Notes under the pieces: generated by a model
The model's database searches: none
What the model was told of the DNA's origin: nothing
What the model saw: only the letters and a program-made list of their open reading frames with translations
In this document: positions 9,951 to 23,300 of the stretch, piece after piece
Layout of the letters: every line of letters begins with the position of its first letter
Numbering within the stretch: position 1 is the stretch's first letter
Source of the DNA: Galaxea fascicularis
Lineage: Eukaryota; Cnidaria; Anthozoa; Scleractinia; Euphylliidae
Length of the DNA: 64,000 nt
Assembly: GCA_948470475.1 (NCBI GenBank)
Contig: OX419342.1
Location: forward strand, 8,931,835-8,995,834
Reading direction: 5' to 3'
Translations under genes and position numbers: made by a program

Positions 9951-10127
9951 AATAGGCGACTTTTGAAATAACAAAATTCAGCTTGATAGCGAGGAACAGA
10001 GGACAAAAACAAAATAAACGAATTGCAATGAAAGTGAAAGATGATTAACATAACTTCCAATTTCCTTTGTTTTTGCCTGTAGGCCTCGCTATCAAGCTGG
10101 ATTTTGATATTTCGAAAGTAGCCTATT
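9951..10127. mobile_element. Small inverted-repeat element (MITE-like)
   Basis: 44-bp arms at 9951-9994 and 10084-10127 are reverse complements with about six mismatches (CAGCTTGATAGCGAGG core). No ORF. Lies just downstream of the kelch-like gene. Confidence 0.75.
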
Positions 10128-10246
10128 GTTCTGCTTTGGGTTTTCCGACAACTCGTTGGAAAATCGCTCGTGATTAATTCGTTGGTATTTCTATTAGGTG
10201 GCTTTCAGTTTTCCATTTCTCTCGGAACAAATGATAGTAATTGCAA

Positions 10247-10552
10247 ATAACAGCTCACAGCTAGAACTACAATCTTGGACAAAACTACTTGAGAAAACTG
10301 GCCTCTTCGCGTCCAAAAATCGTTCACGAAAACCTCTCACTCAACAGTATTACTACAGTAACTTCCCCCTCCCCCTATTCAATGTTGAATTTAGGAGCCG
10401 CAATTTTTAGGGAAACTTTTAGGGGCCACAAACAACATTGTTCTGGGGGAGGGGGGGTGGTGACACTCGGTTGTTAGTGTTTTCACATAAAGAGGCTTTT
10501 AAGCTCAATTTTCTCAACAGTTTTGTCCAAGATTTCAGCACTAAGTGTTATA
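10247..10552. mobile_element. Small inverted-repeat element (MITE-like)
   Basis: Terminal ATAACA...TGTTAT, with a 25-bp inner match ATCTTGGACAAAACT near 10272 and its reverse complement near 10510-10534. The centre contains a G-run (~10445-10458). Confidence 0.65.
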
Positions 10553-11140
10553 TTTTGAGAAGCCGACAATCTGAACATGTTGAAATAAGACAAATAAAAG
10601 ACAAATAAGCCTATTTAGAGCTGAAAAGTGTTGTAGGGTATTTTGAGAAGAGGCACCCATCCGTGTTTAAAATGCATAAAATGCTTATATGGCAGGGGCA
10701 AGGTTTCGATCGTAATATTTTACCCTTCTATCGAAACCCTTGTAGCATGCAAAGGATTGCCAACATTCGCTGCTGCAAAAGTTAGAATGATTAGAACTAA
10801 CACGAGGAATTTTAAGAATGTATTTAATTTTGCTGTAATTATGGGCCACACAAATTTATCGTAGTTTCTTTGGCATGGTGTTAAAGGAAGTGCAACACTT
10901 CCGCAATTACTTTTGCGACAACAGGTGACTTTTTTGCCAGAAAATAACAGCTTTTTAAACTGTGGCAATGTTCGTTTGTAATTTCACCTGTACATCAATG
11001 ACTTATTTACATAAACAACATTTAAAATTCTACTTCATTTTTTTTTATTCTTTGTTCAATATTTAGTCACCATGGTTCCTACTTAGTTTTAAGAAATAAG
11101 CAGGCCACCGTTATTTAACACAAAAAGAAACTTCATATCC
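10553..11140. other. Non-coding stretch
   Basis: AT-rich sequence with scattered short ORFs; nothing recognisable seen. Confidence 0.5.
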
Positions 11141-11409
11141 TTAAAGTGCCTCTTTAAAAGTGAGTAATAAGGACGCTTTCTTTTTCGAAAGATCTACTTT
11201 TATTCCCATCATTAAACACTTCCAGAGATCTTATCAATTTTGTGATCTATCTTCTTACTTGAACCACTGATGACGTCATCAACTTTTAAGCAAAAACTTT
11301 ATTATCTCGGGAATAAAAGATCTGTCAAACAGGAAAGTGCCATTCTTACTCACTTTGAAAGGCCTTTCAAATAACCAAACATAATTTTTTACTTCATAGG
11401 CACTGTAAG
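11141..11409. mobile_element. Imperfect inverted-repeat element
   Basis: Left TTAAAGTGCCTCTTTAAA... and right end (reverse complement CTTACAGTGCCT...) share AGTGCC, AAAGTGAGTAA and TTTTATTCCC blocks in inverted order. Diverged arms, no ORF. Confidence 0.55.
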
Positions 11410-13190
11410 AAAATGATTTTCTTGCAAGAAAAAAAAAACTTTCCTAAATGGGCGTTAAACGCATAAAACAATAATTTTTTTAATTCCTTTCAGTTGATTC
11501 AAACTAACGTACAAAGGAAGTTTGTCACTAAACAAAGAAAGCAATTTCTTCACTGTTCACTTAATCGCTACTGGAAAAAGCCTGTTATGGAAAACAAGGG
11601 GAGGAAATTCACCAGGTGAGGTTACCGTGTCGCTCTATCCCCTTCCATTCTGGGGACCACACGGCAATCTACCCTCACACCGAAATTCCGCAGGCGCCCA
11701 ACGTATAGGTGCTGGTCATGATACTGAATAAGGAGATTCCAGTTAGATCAGTCCTAACATATGGCTATCCCAGTGAAAGCTACTTGGGTGTACAAACGCG
11801 TACTGTTCATTAGACAGTTGGAATCCGTGGGAAAGGAGTGAAGGGCGACTATTCAATGTAAGCCACTTAGCAGTAGTTTATTCCGCTGTCGTGGTGCTAC
11901 ATTCCGAGGCTGTGCACGAAATCCTGAGGAGTGATTAATCGACGAAAGCCACCGAGTAGTACTTTTTTTTTGCGTTGCGGTGAAAAAGGTAGTTCTTCTT
12001 TATATCCGTGAATGAAATCCTGAAGTGTGAAAGCTTTACATGCTGAAGTTCCGTTTGTTATGTATGCTGTGGATGGTCGATCGAGCTCTTGAGTTCGTGA
12101 ACAAATTCCGGACGTGCTTTCATTTCAAATGAAAGCTATTGAGCAGTTTTTACGTATTCAATGCGTTCTTGATTTTTTTGTCTGAAGTAGTTACTTCTGT
12201 CTTCTTAATATCCCATCGTGTACCAAACGTGGTAATACAACATTTTGTAACGATGTCCACATATTATCGTCAAGGTGCGATCAATATTCGTCGTGCGTAC
12301 ACAACAAACAAGTCAATGTAATTCGTGTAGCGGTGAGATAAACGGCTTTTTAATCGTTTTTGTAATAAGGTCGGGCCTCCGCGAGTCGTTATCCATGTTA
12401 TAACTAATAAAACAACTGTTCTCGCTCAGTCTTGCGGGATAACTCTTGATTTTAAGCGACTCAATATAAATACAAGGCGATATACCGCGCGATATACCGC
12501 GCGATATTGTCAATTGTCAATTGATTTTACCGATCAATGTCTTTCGGTCACACTGTATTCACATCTTCATCCAGAATTGGTTCTACGTTGGAGTTTCAAG
12601 TCACCAATAACACAGAAATGTCCAAAGGACTGGTGTGAATTTCAAGAAGTAGAAGTGGTTTGGCCAACTTCTCGAGACAATTATTACAATTCTCTTCTTC
12701 AAATGCATCGATTTGCCACCTGGCATTGCGCCTAGAGATATTCAAGACGACTGGAACATTGTATAACTTAATCACGAAGTGTCTTCGTCTTCCTCGTCTG
12801 ACTCTGCGGGAGGGACTGGGAACTGGTTTCTGTGCTCCACTGCCCAGGAATTCCGGCGCGCTTTGATTTTAAATTCTCTCCATTTTTGGCCTGAACCTAA
12901 AATTAAAAAAATCGGTAGAGCTGTAATATTGGCGTACTTGGGAGAAATAATTAAACTACGCAGCAGAGCAAAACAAAACAAAGAAGTTGTGAAAAGTTGG
13001 AGTTCCCTACCAAGACTTGACGTTTCCACCATAGATAGCTTCCTCTCTTGGAAAGACTAGGAAATAAAGACAGTGAGATCATCACGGGTTTCTGCCATTT
13101 CCTGCTGGGCACTAAGGAACTTTGGTGACGATTTCTGTAGTGGTCGCGCAGCTAACCACTACCTGATAATTGTTATACACCGACGGTGAA
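11410..13190. other. Non-coding stretch, possibly containing the CEP170 3' end
   Basis: No supported gene. A tandem GATATACCGCGC duplication lies at about 12478-12503. Two overlapping ORFs occur at 12772-13060 on opposite strands; neither resembles a known family. The missing 3' exon(s) of the CEP170-like gene must lie in this direction but I could not place them with confidence. Confidence 0.4.
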
Positions 13191-13201
13191 GTACATGGTT
13201 A

Positions 13202-13627
13202 AGGCTACCGCACAATAGCCGATTTTTTGTCGGCCGACAAAAAATCTTCACTTGTCGGCTAGTGTGCGGTGAATTCAGACAAGTCTGCGACAAGATCAGA
13301 GCTTGTCGGGCGATATCTGACAGTGCTACAATTGTAGATCTCAAAACGTCTTGTCGGGCCTTGTCGGCTAGTGTGCGGTGGGCCAAGATAATTTGTCGGG
13401 GCTCACGCGTACCTCAACCAATGAGGAATTGTCATGAGAGTCACGTGAACAAGCCTCTTTTCAAACATGGTGGAGATCGACTCGGCCCCAAGACTAAACG
13501 CGATTAGCCGCGACAAAAAATCGGCCAGTGTGCGGCAAGCTGATTACCCGACAAATTTTAACCCGATTTGACACCGACAAAAAATCTGCAGTTCTACGAC
13601 AAAAAATCGGCTAGTGTGCGGCGGCCT
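13202..13627. mobile_element. Harbinger-type MITE with TTA target duplication
   Basis: TIR AGGC(T/C)RCCGCACA..TAGCCGATTTTTTG at 13202 and its reverse complement ending 13627, flanked by TTA on both sides (13199-13201 and 13628-13630), the TWA duplication of PIF/Harbinger. The interior repeats GACAAAAAATC and TAGTGTGCGG words in both orientations. No ORF with support. Confidence 0.87.
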
Positions 13628-13808
13628 TTAGTGGGGAGAATTGTTGAAGAAACAAATATTAACCAGTATTGATAATACTCAGGATATTTACATAAGATGG
13701 CTGTTATAAAATTACTGAAGATTTGTTTTACCGAGTTTTTCAATAAAATTAATGTATGTATAAGGTGCAGAATGCGCAGATCCCTCTCTTAACACATGAG
13801 AATCTCAC

Positions 13809-14319
13809 CTGATTAGGGTCTCTTTGTGCGGCCACACACATGATAGACAACGCTTGCTCCATCGCTGAAAAAAGGAATAGTTAAGATTTCATTGTAAGTG
13901 AAGTGACATGACGATGCGCGATCCATTACTACATGTATTTAGCTCTGACAGCGTAATAGCAGTCACGTGTCTCTCATCAACAAAACGTAAGCTCGTGATG
14001 ACGTGACACGATAACAATTTTTATCCTTCCCCTCCCTCTACCCGCGCGCCACGTATCCCCACCCCATTAGAGGCAATATCCACGCACGCATGCGCCTCCC
14101 ACTCGCTCCATTATCTCTGAGCCAACTAATGGATTAGTCTCGACACAGCTAATTTCTTTCGGTTCCTTGTCTTCTGGAATTAGCTAGCCTTGGTACCTCT
14201 TGGTGTGAGGTTTAAAAGCGCATCTTAAAGAAAGCTGAAATCTCAAGCTGACGGCTTGAACACTTACTGCGAAGACGAAGTTCGACTTTCCGAAGATTTC
14301 TGAATATTCCCGCGATCTC
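13809..14319 (-). CDS. CEP170: CEP170-like exons 16 and 17 (coiled coil)
   Basis: Exon 16 (14319-14268) and exon 17 (13864-13809) together encode EIAGIFRNLRKVELRLR TMEQALSIMCVAAQRDPNQ, a heptad-like helix resembling the very C-terminal coiled coil of vertebrate CEP170. Donors CA|GTAAGT and CAG|GTGAGA. Because exon 17 ends in a good donor, at least one further exon with the stop codon follows at lower coordinates. Confidence 0.75.
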
Positions 14320-17300
14320 CTGAAGAGAAGAAATCAGCAAACAACAGTGGCAGATGCCGACTATTTCTCAATGGTCGTCCATTGTTTCACACGCAACTGA
14401 AGTAGCTCAAATATAGACATGATAGATTTGTACATCAAACTAGTTAGCTTTAAAACACATATATTCATACATACATACTTTATTGGCTCGTGCCCACGGG
14501 GCTTTTCAGAGTCAATTTTACATTACAAAATTAAAACTAAGTACATGACAATGACAAAAGAAGACAAAGGTTAGTAAAATTAAGTAAAACAGTAATTAAG
14601 AAGCTTTTGCCTGAGTAAGCGCTTAAACTCCGTCACGGATGGGCTAAGTTTGAGCGCAGGCTGCAACTCATTCCACAGAGAGGTCGCTCTATATTGAAAG
14701 GTCCTTTGGCCGCTAGCAGTGCGGAAGACTGATATGTTCAAACGTTGAGAGTTTCTGGTATTCCTTGTCGAGATGACGGATCTTCTGACGAGCTTAGATG
14801 TCAAATACTCCGGAACACATCTCGTCATACACTTAAAAACCAGAACAGCAAAACGAAAATAAAGTAGTTGCCTGACTGGTAGCCAGCGCAAGTCTTTTAG
14901 AAAGGGAGTTATGTGATCGAATTTTTTAGCGCCGCACACAATGCGACAAGCGAAATTCTGTACTGCTTGGAGCTTGTCCAGAGTAGCTTGAGTAGTGTTG
15001 CTCCAAACAGAAGAGCAATAGAATAATTTACTAAACGCTAGGGCATTTATAATAATAATTTAGGCGCGTTTATCAAAAATATGCTTAACGCGGTTAATTT
15101 GGCCTAATCGAGACATGCATGAGGATACAGTGGAAACAACATGCTCATTATGTGTTAAATTAGAGTCCATTGTGACACCGAGGTCTCTCGCAGCCTTAAC
15201 GGGCTCGAATTCCTTCCCCAATAGAAACAGCCTAAAGTCGCTAACCTTAGCAGTCATTTGCCGGCTGCCGAATATCACTAGTTTTGTTTTGTCTGGGTTG
15301 AGTAAAAGCTGATCATCAAAGCACCAATTCCGAATACTTAACAAGTCCTTATTTATCTTTGCTATCGCTTCGTGCTGATCGTCAGGAGTTGAAAAGACAT
15401 GACTAGTTTGGTATCGTCGACGTAACACTGCGATAATTTTCTGGCACAGAAGGGAGATCATTAACATAGATGTTAAAGAGTAATGGGCCAAGGATGCTAC
15501 CTTGTGGAATGCCAGAGCTAAAAGGTAGTTTGGGCGACAGAGTTGTATTTATTCGCACGAATAGGCCATATTCGTATCCTCGGTATTGAACTGGACCTAG
15601 CATGAAGTGGAGGTTCTTGCGGGGGAATACATTTACATATGAAAAGATTCCCCCGCAAGAGCCTCCACTTCATGCTAGATCCAGTTCAATACCGAGAATA
15701 CGAATATGGCCTATTGGTATCGCGAGGTTAAGTAACTTCCGAACCATTCTATTCCAGATCTGCACACACCAATGCCCTGTAACGTAGCGCGAAGTATTTG
15801 ATGGTCGATACTGTCGAAAGCTTTCCTTAGATCAAGAACGACAACTGCAGTTCACTGCCGCGATCTATCAATTTTTCTACACCAGTTAAGAATAATGATA
15901 TGTAAGTTGAAGTATCTTGCGACAAAAACAGTCCTTGAAACGTTTGATGAAGGACTCAAAATCATTTCACGGAATACACGCTGTAGGTATGATAAAAAAA
16001 ACATGCCCTAATTATAAGCTCTTGCGATGAAGTGAAAATGTTTAGGCTACCGCAGCGTGGTTTCACGGAAAAGCCACACTGTGCAGGCCCGTAGCCAGGA
16101 TTTTTTACGGGTGGGTGCGATCAGTTGATTATACGGACCAACGAGCGCCGGAGGCGCTTTTTACTAAGGGGGTCCGGGGGCATGCCCCCCCCGGGAAATT
16201 TTGAAAATTAAGTTGTCTGAGACTGCATTTCGTGCGTTTTGAAGGTCAGTATGATAGCAATATAGGTCACTAAAAGCGAACCTAAAAACGTGGATATTTG
16301 TCAAATTTTGAACTTCAAAATTGATTTTTTTTGGCAAAGAGAATGCTTTACGTATGTATTTTACAATGTAGAGAATAACAATGCCAATGTCACTATTTAA
16401 AAATAACAAAAATAGAAATAAAGTTGTAAATCCGTATTGTTCACTCAGCTGGCTGCTGATCATCACGATCTTTTTTAACAAAAAAGTGGACCTCAGCAGT
16501 CTGCGGGGGGGTGCGGGCGCACCCATCGCACCCCCCCTCCCTACGGGCCTGCTGTGCACGTAAATTTGAGTCTCACATACCGCGTGTGAACTCTTCCAAT
16601 CTGGAATGGCACTTTGGGCTTCATGTTTGCAGCCAGAATCGTTCCTTGTTCTTGTGGTACCATTTAGCTCCTCGCTTCCATCGTACAAGGTCCTTCAATG
16701 AATAATCAAACGTGCGCTAATTAGTTAAACAGGCCAATTCATTGGTACTTTCATGTCTTGGGGTTAAAATTTGGGATAATCATAAATTACAACTAAGATC
16801 ATTTTTCAATACACGGTATGGTCTTGGCTCTCTGAGAGAAAAACACCAAGTGAATACTTGAACGGAGAACAGTAGTTGTAGAAAGGCTGTTGCTGGACAC
16901 GAAGTTGAACTTGATAACTGGAGGTCCAACTTTTCTCAGGTAGCCATCTATTTCCGTTTGTGACCATCCGAGGTCAAGGGATGTTATGGGGACCCTTCAT
17001 ATTTTATGGGGTGGGAGGGATGGTGGGATTTGGGGGAGTGTCATTTACTAATTGTATGACCCAGCAGCTGACCCATTTTAGTCGCATAACGCCCTCCCCT
17101 CCCAATTTGGGAGGGGGGGGTTAGGGGATGTCCCCCCTCCAATTTCAGTTACACTAGCTATATTTCCACATTTTTATCGCAGAATTTCGCTCGACTCCTC
17201 CCTCTTGTCTTTGATTTTTTGGGGGGCAGCCCCCCCCCTCGAAAGCCTCTTTTTCGAGTGTTGCCCACCCTCCACCCTCCCCCAAATCCCACCAGCACCC

Positions 17301-20300
17301 CCCTAGCCCACAAAAAAATGAACGGTCCCTAACAATGTAGTTTTCAAGGAAACTTACGCGGATGGCAACAGCAATGAGAATGAACGAGAACGTCACGTGA
17401 TCACTCTTCGCGTGCGTTTTACATCTTTCTTTTATGGTGCATGCATTTTGACTCAAACTGTTCGTTTTTGGAACAGAGTTAGTACGACAGTGATGCATGT
17501 ACAATTAATGTATGGGGCTGAGCGGAAATCTTTGCGATTGTTCTTTTTGTTTCCGTTCCTTTGACGCCTTCTCTCCCTCTCATCTTTCTTCCACTTTCCT
17601 AAGAGTTCCCTTGCGTCCTTTTGCATTCGCGTGCAAACTCATTCGTTCAATAGAATCTGATATCGTGCACTATGATGACTTCAGTTGACTTATGATGAGA
17701 GTTCTACTTTACCTTCTGCAAGCGCACGTACTTCAGATTAAGGGAGGAAGGCTCGTACCTGACTTTGGATAGCACTGATTCCGAAGCCAGCCTTAACTCC
17801 ACGGAGAAAGCATGAATGGACGACAGCATGAGATCTTCCACAGGCTAAAGAAGTACACGGAGTGAAACTAAATTAAGTCATCAATGTCAGTGGCTTTCCC
17901 TCGTGAAAATCCTAGAATTTGACAAAGTAGGGGAACATTCATTATTTATACCTGGGAGAGGGGGTAGCAAGATTTATGATAAAACTCCTATGCCTATATA
18001 TTTTTCAGTATTCCCCTTCTTGATTTCTTAACTTTTTCATGACCCCCCACCTTTTTTAACCCACTCCCCCCCCCTCCCAGCATAAATAATGAAATTTCCT
18101 ATATAATGTGGTTTTGAGAACCGTGTCGTGAAACGAAATTCGGAGTAATTACTCTGACCAATCAGAACAAATGTAAACAACGCAATGGCCCAATCAGAAT
18201 TCTAAAAATTCATGTAAACGAGGCCACATGCAGAAAAAAGTGCGCGCGAGCAAGTTAGGGTTAGTAACTGCTTTGGATCGACAACATTCCACCAACTACC
18301 TCCTGCCATCCAAAATAAAAATAAATAAATAAATAAATAGAAAAGAAAAGAAAGCAAACTAAAGACTTAGCTTCATAATTCTGTTGTTTAGTTGTGCTTA
18401 CCTTATCAGTGACACCCCACTGCCTTCTGCTTGGTGAAGACACTGCTCCCCCCTTAAAATCAAATATCTTTTTCACTGCAGAACTCGGAGTCAAAGGAGG
18501 TGAAGGAGAGGTAGCCGGTGCTGCAGACACAACTGAGTCAGGTGATATTGACCTCCCCTCCCCTGTTGAAGAACGTGACCTCCCGGATATGTCATCAGCA
18601 GAATCGCATGGTGGCTCAAACGGAAGGCTTGACACGGGGGGCGTGTACGGAGGAGAGTCGAGCAAAGGAGCGAAAGGAATGAGTTTGCTGCGCAAGCTTA
18701 TTCCTCGAGTGCCAGTGGATTCTAGTTTTACTTTAGAAGGTTCTTTGGTCGTGGGGGGCGTTGGTGAGCTGCTTTTGTCGAGCCTGTCTTTAGACTCGAG
18801 GATGTTTTCGGAACTGGAGTCTTTGTTGACCCAAGCTTGCATGGAAGAGTCCTCAGGAGAAGAGACTGGTATTTCTCGTTTGCCTTCATCTGAAAGAAAA
18901 ATCAGAAGTATGCCATTGAAGGCAACAATGAAACGAGCGGAACGACGACAGGACGAATTTGAGGAATTAAAATAAGCCGTGACTGAATCAACGGACAATC
19001 GCATAAGCGAGAAGCAATGGGTAATATATCATTAAATAAACAACTAAGTATTTGAATAAAGAAATCCATGGGCAAACGTACAAACAAACAATATAAGAGA
19101 AAACTAATAAAATGAGCCTTACCCAAGACAAAAGTCTTATTGACATTGGCATCTCGCTTCATCTGAAGTGATTCTGGCAGAGGGTGAACTGGGCCACCAC
19201 TGAACATCTCGTCTACTTCCTCCTGAGTGACGTCATCATCACCACCGTACGTGATACTATTCCCCCCGAGATTATCATCGCCCGTGGAGGACTTGGTCGA
19301 GCTCCTTGCGCTGGGTGTCCATACCCTCGCTGACGGCGATGAATCATTGACAGCTGTGCTACTTCCATTTCCGGTGCTGTTTGGCGGCGAGGTTTTCGTA
19401 TTTCTAGATTTCGCTGAAGTAGGAGTTTTGTTCTTAACGCCGCTATTCTTTGCAGCTTCTCTGCTATTATGCGCTCTTAACATAGCTGTTTTATTAGGCC
19501 GTGGGGCTGATAGAGGCCGCTTTCCTTCTTTCTCAGGGATCAATTGAACCCCTTTCTTTTCTGATTCATCGAATGTCCTCCGTGAGTCCTTAGTTTGCCT
19601 CGTTTGTGAGGTGTCACTGGACTCCACATCACTGTCATCAGATGTACTACTTACAACTCCTCTTCTGCGGGTGCTGTCGGTTGATCTTCTATCCGAGTCG
19701 TTTCCAGTGCTCATTGGATAGGAGCGCCGTACGGCCGCAGATATGGTTTTACTCCGAGTAACTCTGGGGGAGGATGTGCTCTTTGAGGGAGAGGATAGTG
19801 AGGCTGCACTGAGGCTCTGGCTTCGCATCACACTCGGCTACAAAAAGATACCTACTATTAGTTTTGGTATCCTGTCCAATTTGGAAACGGTTGTCGTTTG
19901 CTTATCTGAAGCTTTGAAAGGTTATCATGAGCTTCGCGCGCACTGCGTTCCCACGCGAAAGGTGATGCGCCACGCAGCTATCGGAAAAACTCACAGGATT
20001 GGCTGAGAAAACAATAAACAAACTACAGAAAGAAGAAACAATGGAGCTGCGCATGAGAGGTTAGGTGCGTGGCTTCTGCAAGGGGTAACTTTCGTCCACG
20101 CACTCGCGTGTTCTCTCACGAATCAGGGCACTTACTGAGTTGGTTCTGCCTGATGCCGCCCTCGGTCTGGAGATGAGACCGGAAGATGCATCCGCCTTTA
20201 CGAGGTTAGGCTTGTTGTCTGAAAAATAAAAGAGAATTTAATGACATAAAAAATAAGTACAAGAAATGTGCAGATTTAACAGCTATCAGGAGGATTATTA

Positions 20301-23300
20301 GCTTTAGCAAGGACGACGGCGTCGGCAAAGACAACTTGTAAGTTGTAACTTCTCGTTTTCGTGACACTTTCGCAATTATTCCAGTTAGTTTAGTACGGAA
20401 AATGTAAGTGAACTATCCAGGAACTAACTTACCATAAACGGCGGTCAAATTAGGAAAAAAAAAAGAAATGTTTAACCGTCCTTCTCGCATGTTTTCCAGA
20501 AAACCAAAACTTTTTTTCATTTCACGTTGTTTGTCTGCAGTGGATGGCAAATAAAGACACCTTAATGTAAAACGAACGTGCGGAGTCATTGTTTTAGTTT
20601 TATGTGTATTGTTTTGTGGCGTTCTAGTTGTCGTTGCCGTCCAGACCAATCTTACTTTTGGCGTTGGTCTGTATCACGAAAGTGCACTGTCTTCAAAAGG
20701 TCTGCAGCGAGGTAAGAATGGAAAGAGAAACACCAGAAAGTATGAAGGTCTTTTTCCTCTGTTGGCATGGTAACTAAATATGGTCAAACCTCTCCACAAG
20801 GGCCACCTTAACAAGAGCGGTAAGGGACTCTCCAACTAAACAGCATTTGCGTTGCGCGACAACTCGGTCACAGTATAAATTTCACATGCATTGAATGTTC
20901 TGAGCAGAATAAGTTACAAGCTCTTTCCTTTGAATAGTTTCACTCAGATTACAGTACTAAGAAGTGAGAACCAAATTACATGTCACAACTGTACCCTTTG
21001 AATTCAGGCGAGAAAGTGCTAATATATTCCAGCGACACCTTTTATCTCTTCAAACGTGGCTACAAAATGTTGTCACACTCATAACCGGTTCGCGGTTATT
21101 AGGAGAAATGATTACACCTCCGAAAATAATGTTGCGAACCGCTATATTTTTACGCTGGAACGACGCAAAATCGCAGATTAAATTATTCCTGAGTCGCCGA
21201 AGCGAAAATTCGTTAAGCAAGCGACACATGCCACGTTAACACAACCTTGACGCTCCCCTGTGTAATCGGGGTGTAAAGGCACTGGAATTTGGCTGGACGA
21301 AGACATACCGCCACTGCTAAACGTAGAATCTTCTGTTGAGCTGGAGGAACCAAGCACCTCAATGGGTTGTCGGCCTGAACAGTTGTCTGCAGCGAAAACA
21401 ATAAATCCCTTTGTGACATGTTTCATCAGTTAATGGCGAAGTTGTTTGTACCTACTGGTAACTAACAGTGATAGATAAACAGGCGTATTCAGTTTCACTT
21501 TAATTGCGCGCCCGCGGAAAGCAATTTTCCTTCTCCAACGAAAGATTTATTGCATTTGAAAACAAAATGGTAACAGTCTTTTGTTGGATTAAGACCGATT
21601 TGCCCAAGGGCGTTAGCAAAAACAAGTATGGGTGGGATAATAACTGAGTGAAAGGTTTGTATTTAAACTTGTCCGTCGGTGTCCCTGCCTTGCCAAGATA
21701 TGTTGGGTAGTGAGAGCTATAATGGTGAGAGGCCCGTTACTTGTTGCAACGAATTCCCCAGTAAAGAGGCCGTTAACAGGCTGATTTAAGCCAGAAACCA
21801 CTCGTGTGTAGGAATGGCTTGGTTGACCTGTGAACGAAAGCCACAGACTTACCTAGATTATCAATAGTGTTGGCCCACTGCTGTACCCAGTTTGGAAGAG
21901 CGGCGGGAGTGAGATTCTGAAATTAAAAAAGTCAGTGTCACCAAAAAATATACACCTTATTCCAAAATGGCGACAATTTTATTATTCTTTTATATTCATG
22001 TTAATTAGCCCTCTTTGCCTCGATCGCATCTGCAGAATACAATAGAATTTTTAGCTTAAAACGAGGCAACAAGGGCCAATTAACATGGACACGAAGGAAT
22101 AACAAAATCGTCGCCATTTTGGAATAAGGTGTATTCCTCCCTTGGAACATTTCTAGCTTAAAAATCGAAAAACAGTATGATAACCGCTCTTCTAGTCAGC
22201 CTCAGATTCCATTGACTTATTATTAGGGAAAATGGTCAGCGTGAATGTATATCTGCATCCCCGATTTCCTTCTATAGTCACAAGACACAACAACAAAGAC
22301 AAAACAAAAGAAATGAAGAGAAAAAACCGGCTTCACTGTACGTTTCTTTTTTTATTTTAACCATCATTCATCATTTATAACTATGTTTGAAACCTTAAAA
22401 TTTATTGTTATTGTTTAGGCGACTCTGTATTTTTTCGCCAACTCCACTAGTTCAGATTCTAAGGTATTGCCAATCTGCATAAATTTCTGCTGCTAAAAAA
22501 AATCCCTGACTGTTAATTATATTTTTCTGTTTCGCTGAACGCACCTCGGAACAAAACAACCATTTTCTACGTTTTATACTGACTGAAAATCGGCGTGTTC
22601 AACAAGCCACGTTTTAGTCAAACCAAATTTTGGAGGGAGCGTCGAGAGCATCTAAACGCCTCTTCAACCCTGTACGTCCCAATGGTGAACACCATCTAAC
22701 CTCTTCTTACCATATCAATAGTACGTCAAGCATACGCGGCATGAGAATATAGGAAATGATCACCTGGGATCAGTTGATTTAACGTTTATACAAATTCTCC
22801 CTATATATGAACTATGTGGGAACCGTAAGGTGAAAACACGTGTTGATATTGAAGCTATTGGGTATTAAAGCGTTAACGAAGACACAAATCGAACGATATC
22901 TGGAGGAAGGGATACCACGATAAAGACACTAACTCAAGGCAGCATAACGTTCTCAGAACCTCACCTCTCTACTGTCCCCATCACGTACCCGCTGCAGACT
23001 AACTTCAGTCAGACCAAACACCCTGCTGGAGGAAGGTATACCCCGTGTGACCACACCCGATCGTCGTGACGGGTGCGACGACGGTTCACACTCGGATTCG
23101 CTGGTGTCACTGGAATGTTTTCTGGACACTGCAACAAGAGACCAATGGTACTTGATTGTAGCAATTAAACTAAATGTCTCCGTTATTAATAACCTCGCTC
23201 CTGTTGACTGATTTAAAACAATCAAGGGTTTCCTTTGTAATTTCCTATCACACATTACTTATAACACGTTCGAGTTGATTTAATATTTGCAAGTTGGCGC

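Noticed and set aside
12768..12839. Possible terminal exon of the CEP170-like gene (phase-0 frame ending in TAA at 12768)
   Set aside because: Phase fits exon 17, but the acceptor (CCTGGGCAG) lacks a pyrimidine tract, the frame has no recognisable match and no nearby polyadenylation signal was seen.
12772..13060. Overlapping ORFs of 86 and 93 codons on opposite strands
   Set aside because: No family features; opposite-strand overlap suggests chance.
16164..16688. 174-codon minus ORF
   Set aside because: Runs through the GC-rich ends of a MITE; no protein features.
18394..19547. Long plus-strand ORFs (193 and 106 codons)
   Set aside because: Antisense shadows of CEP170-like exons 14 and 13; splice sites and homology support only the minus strand.
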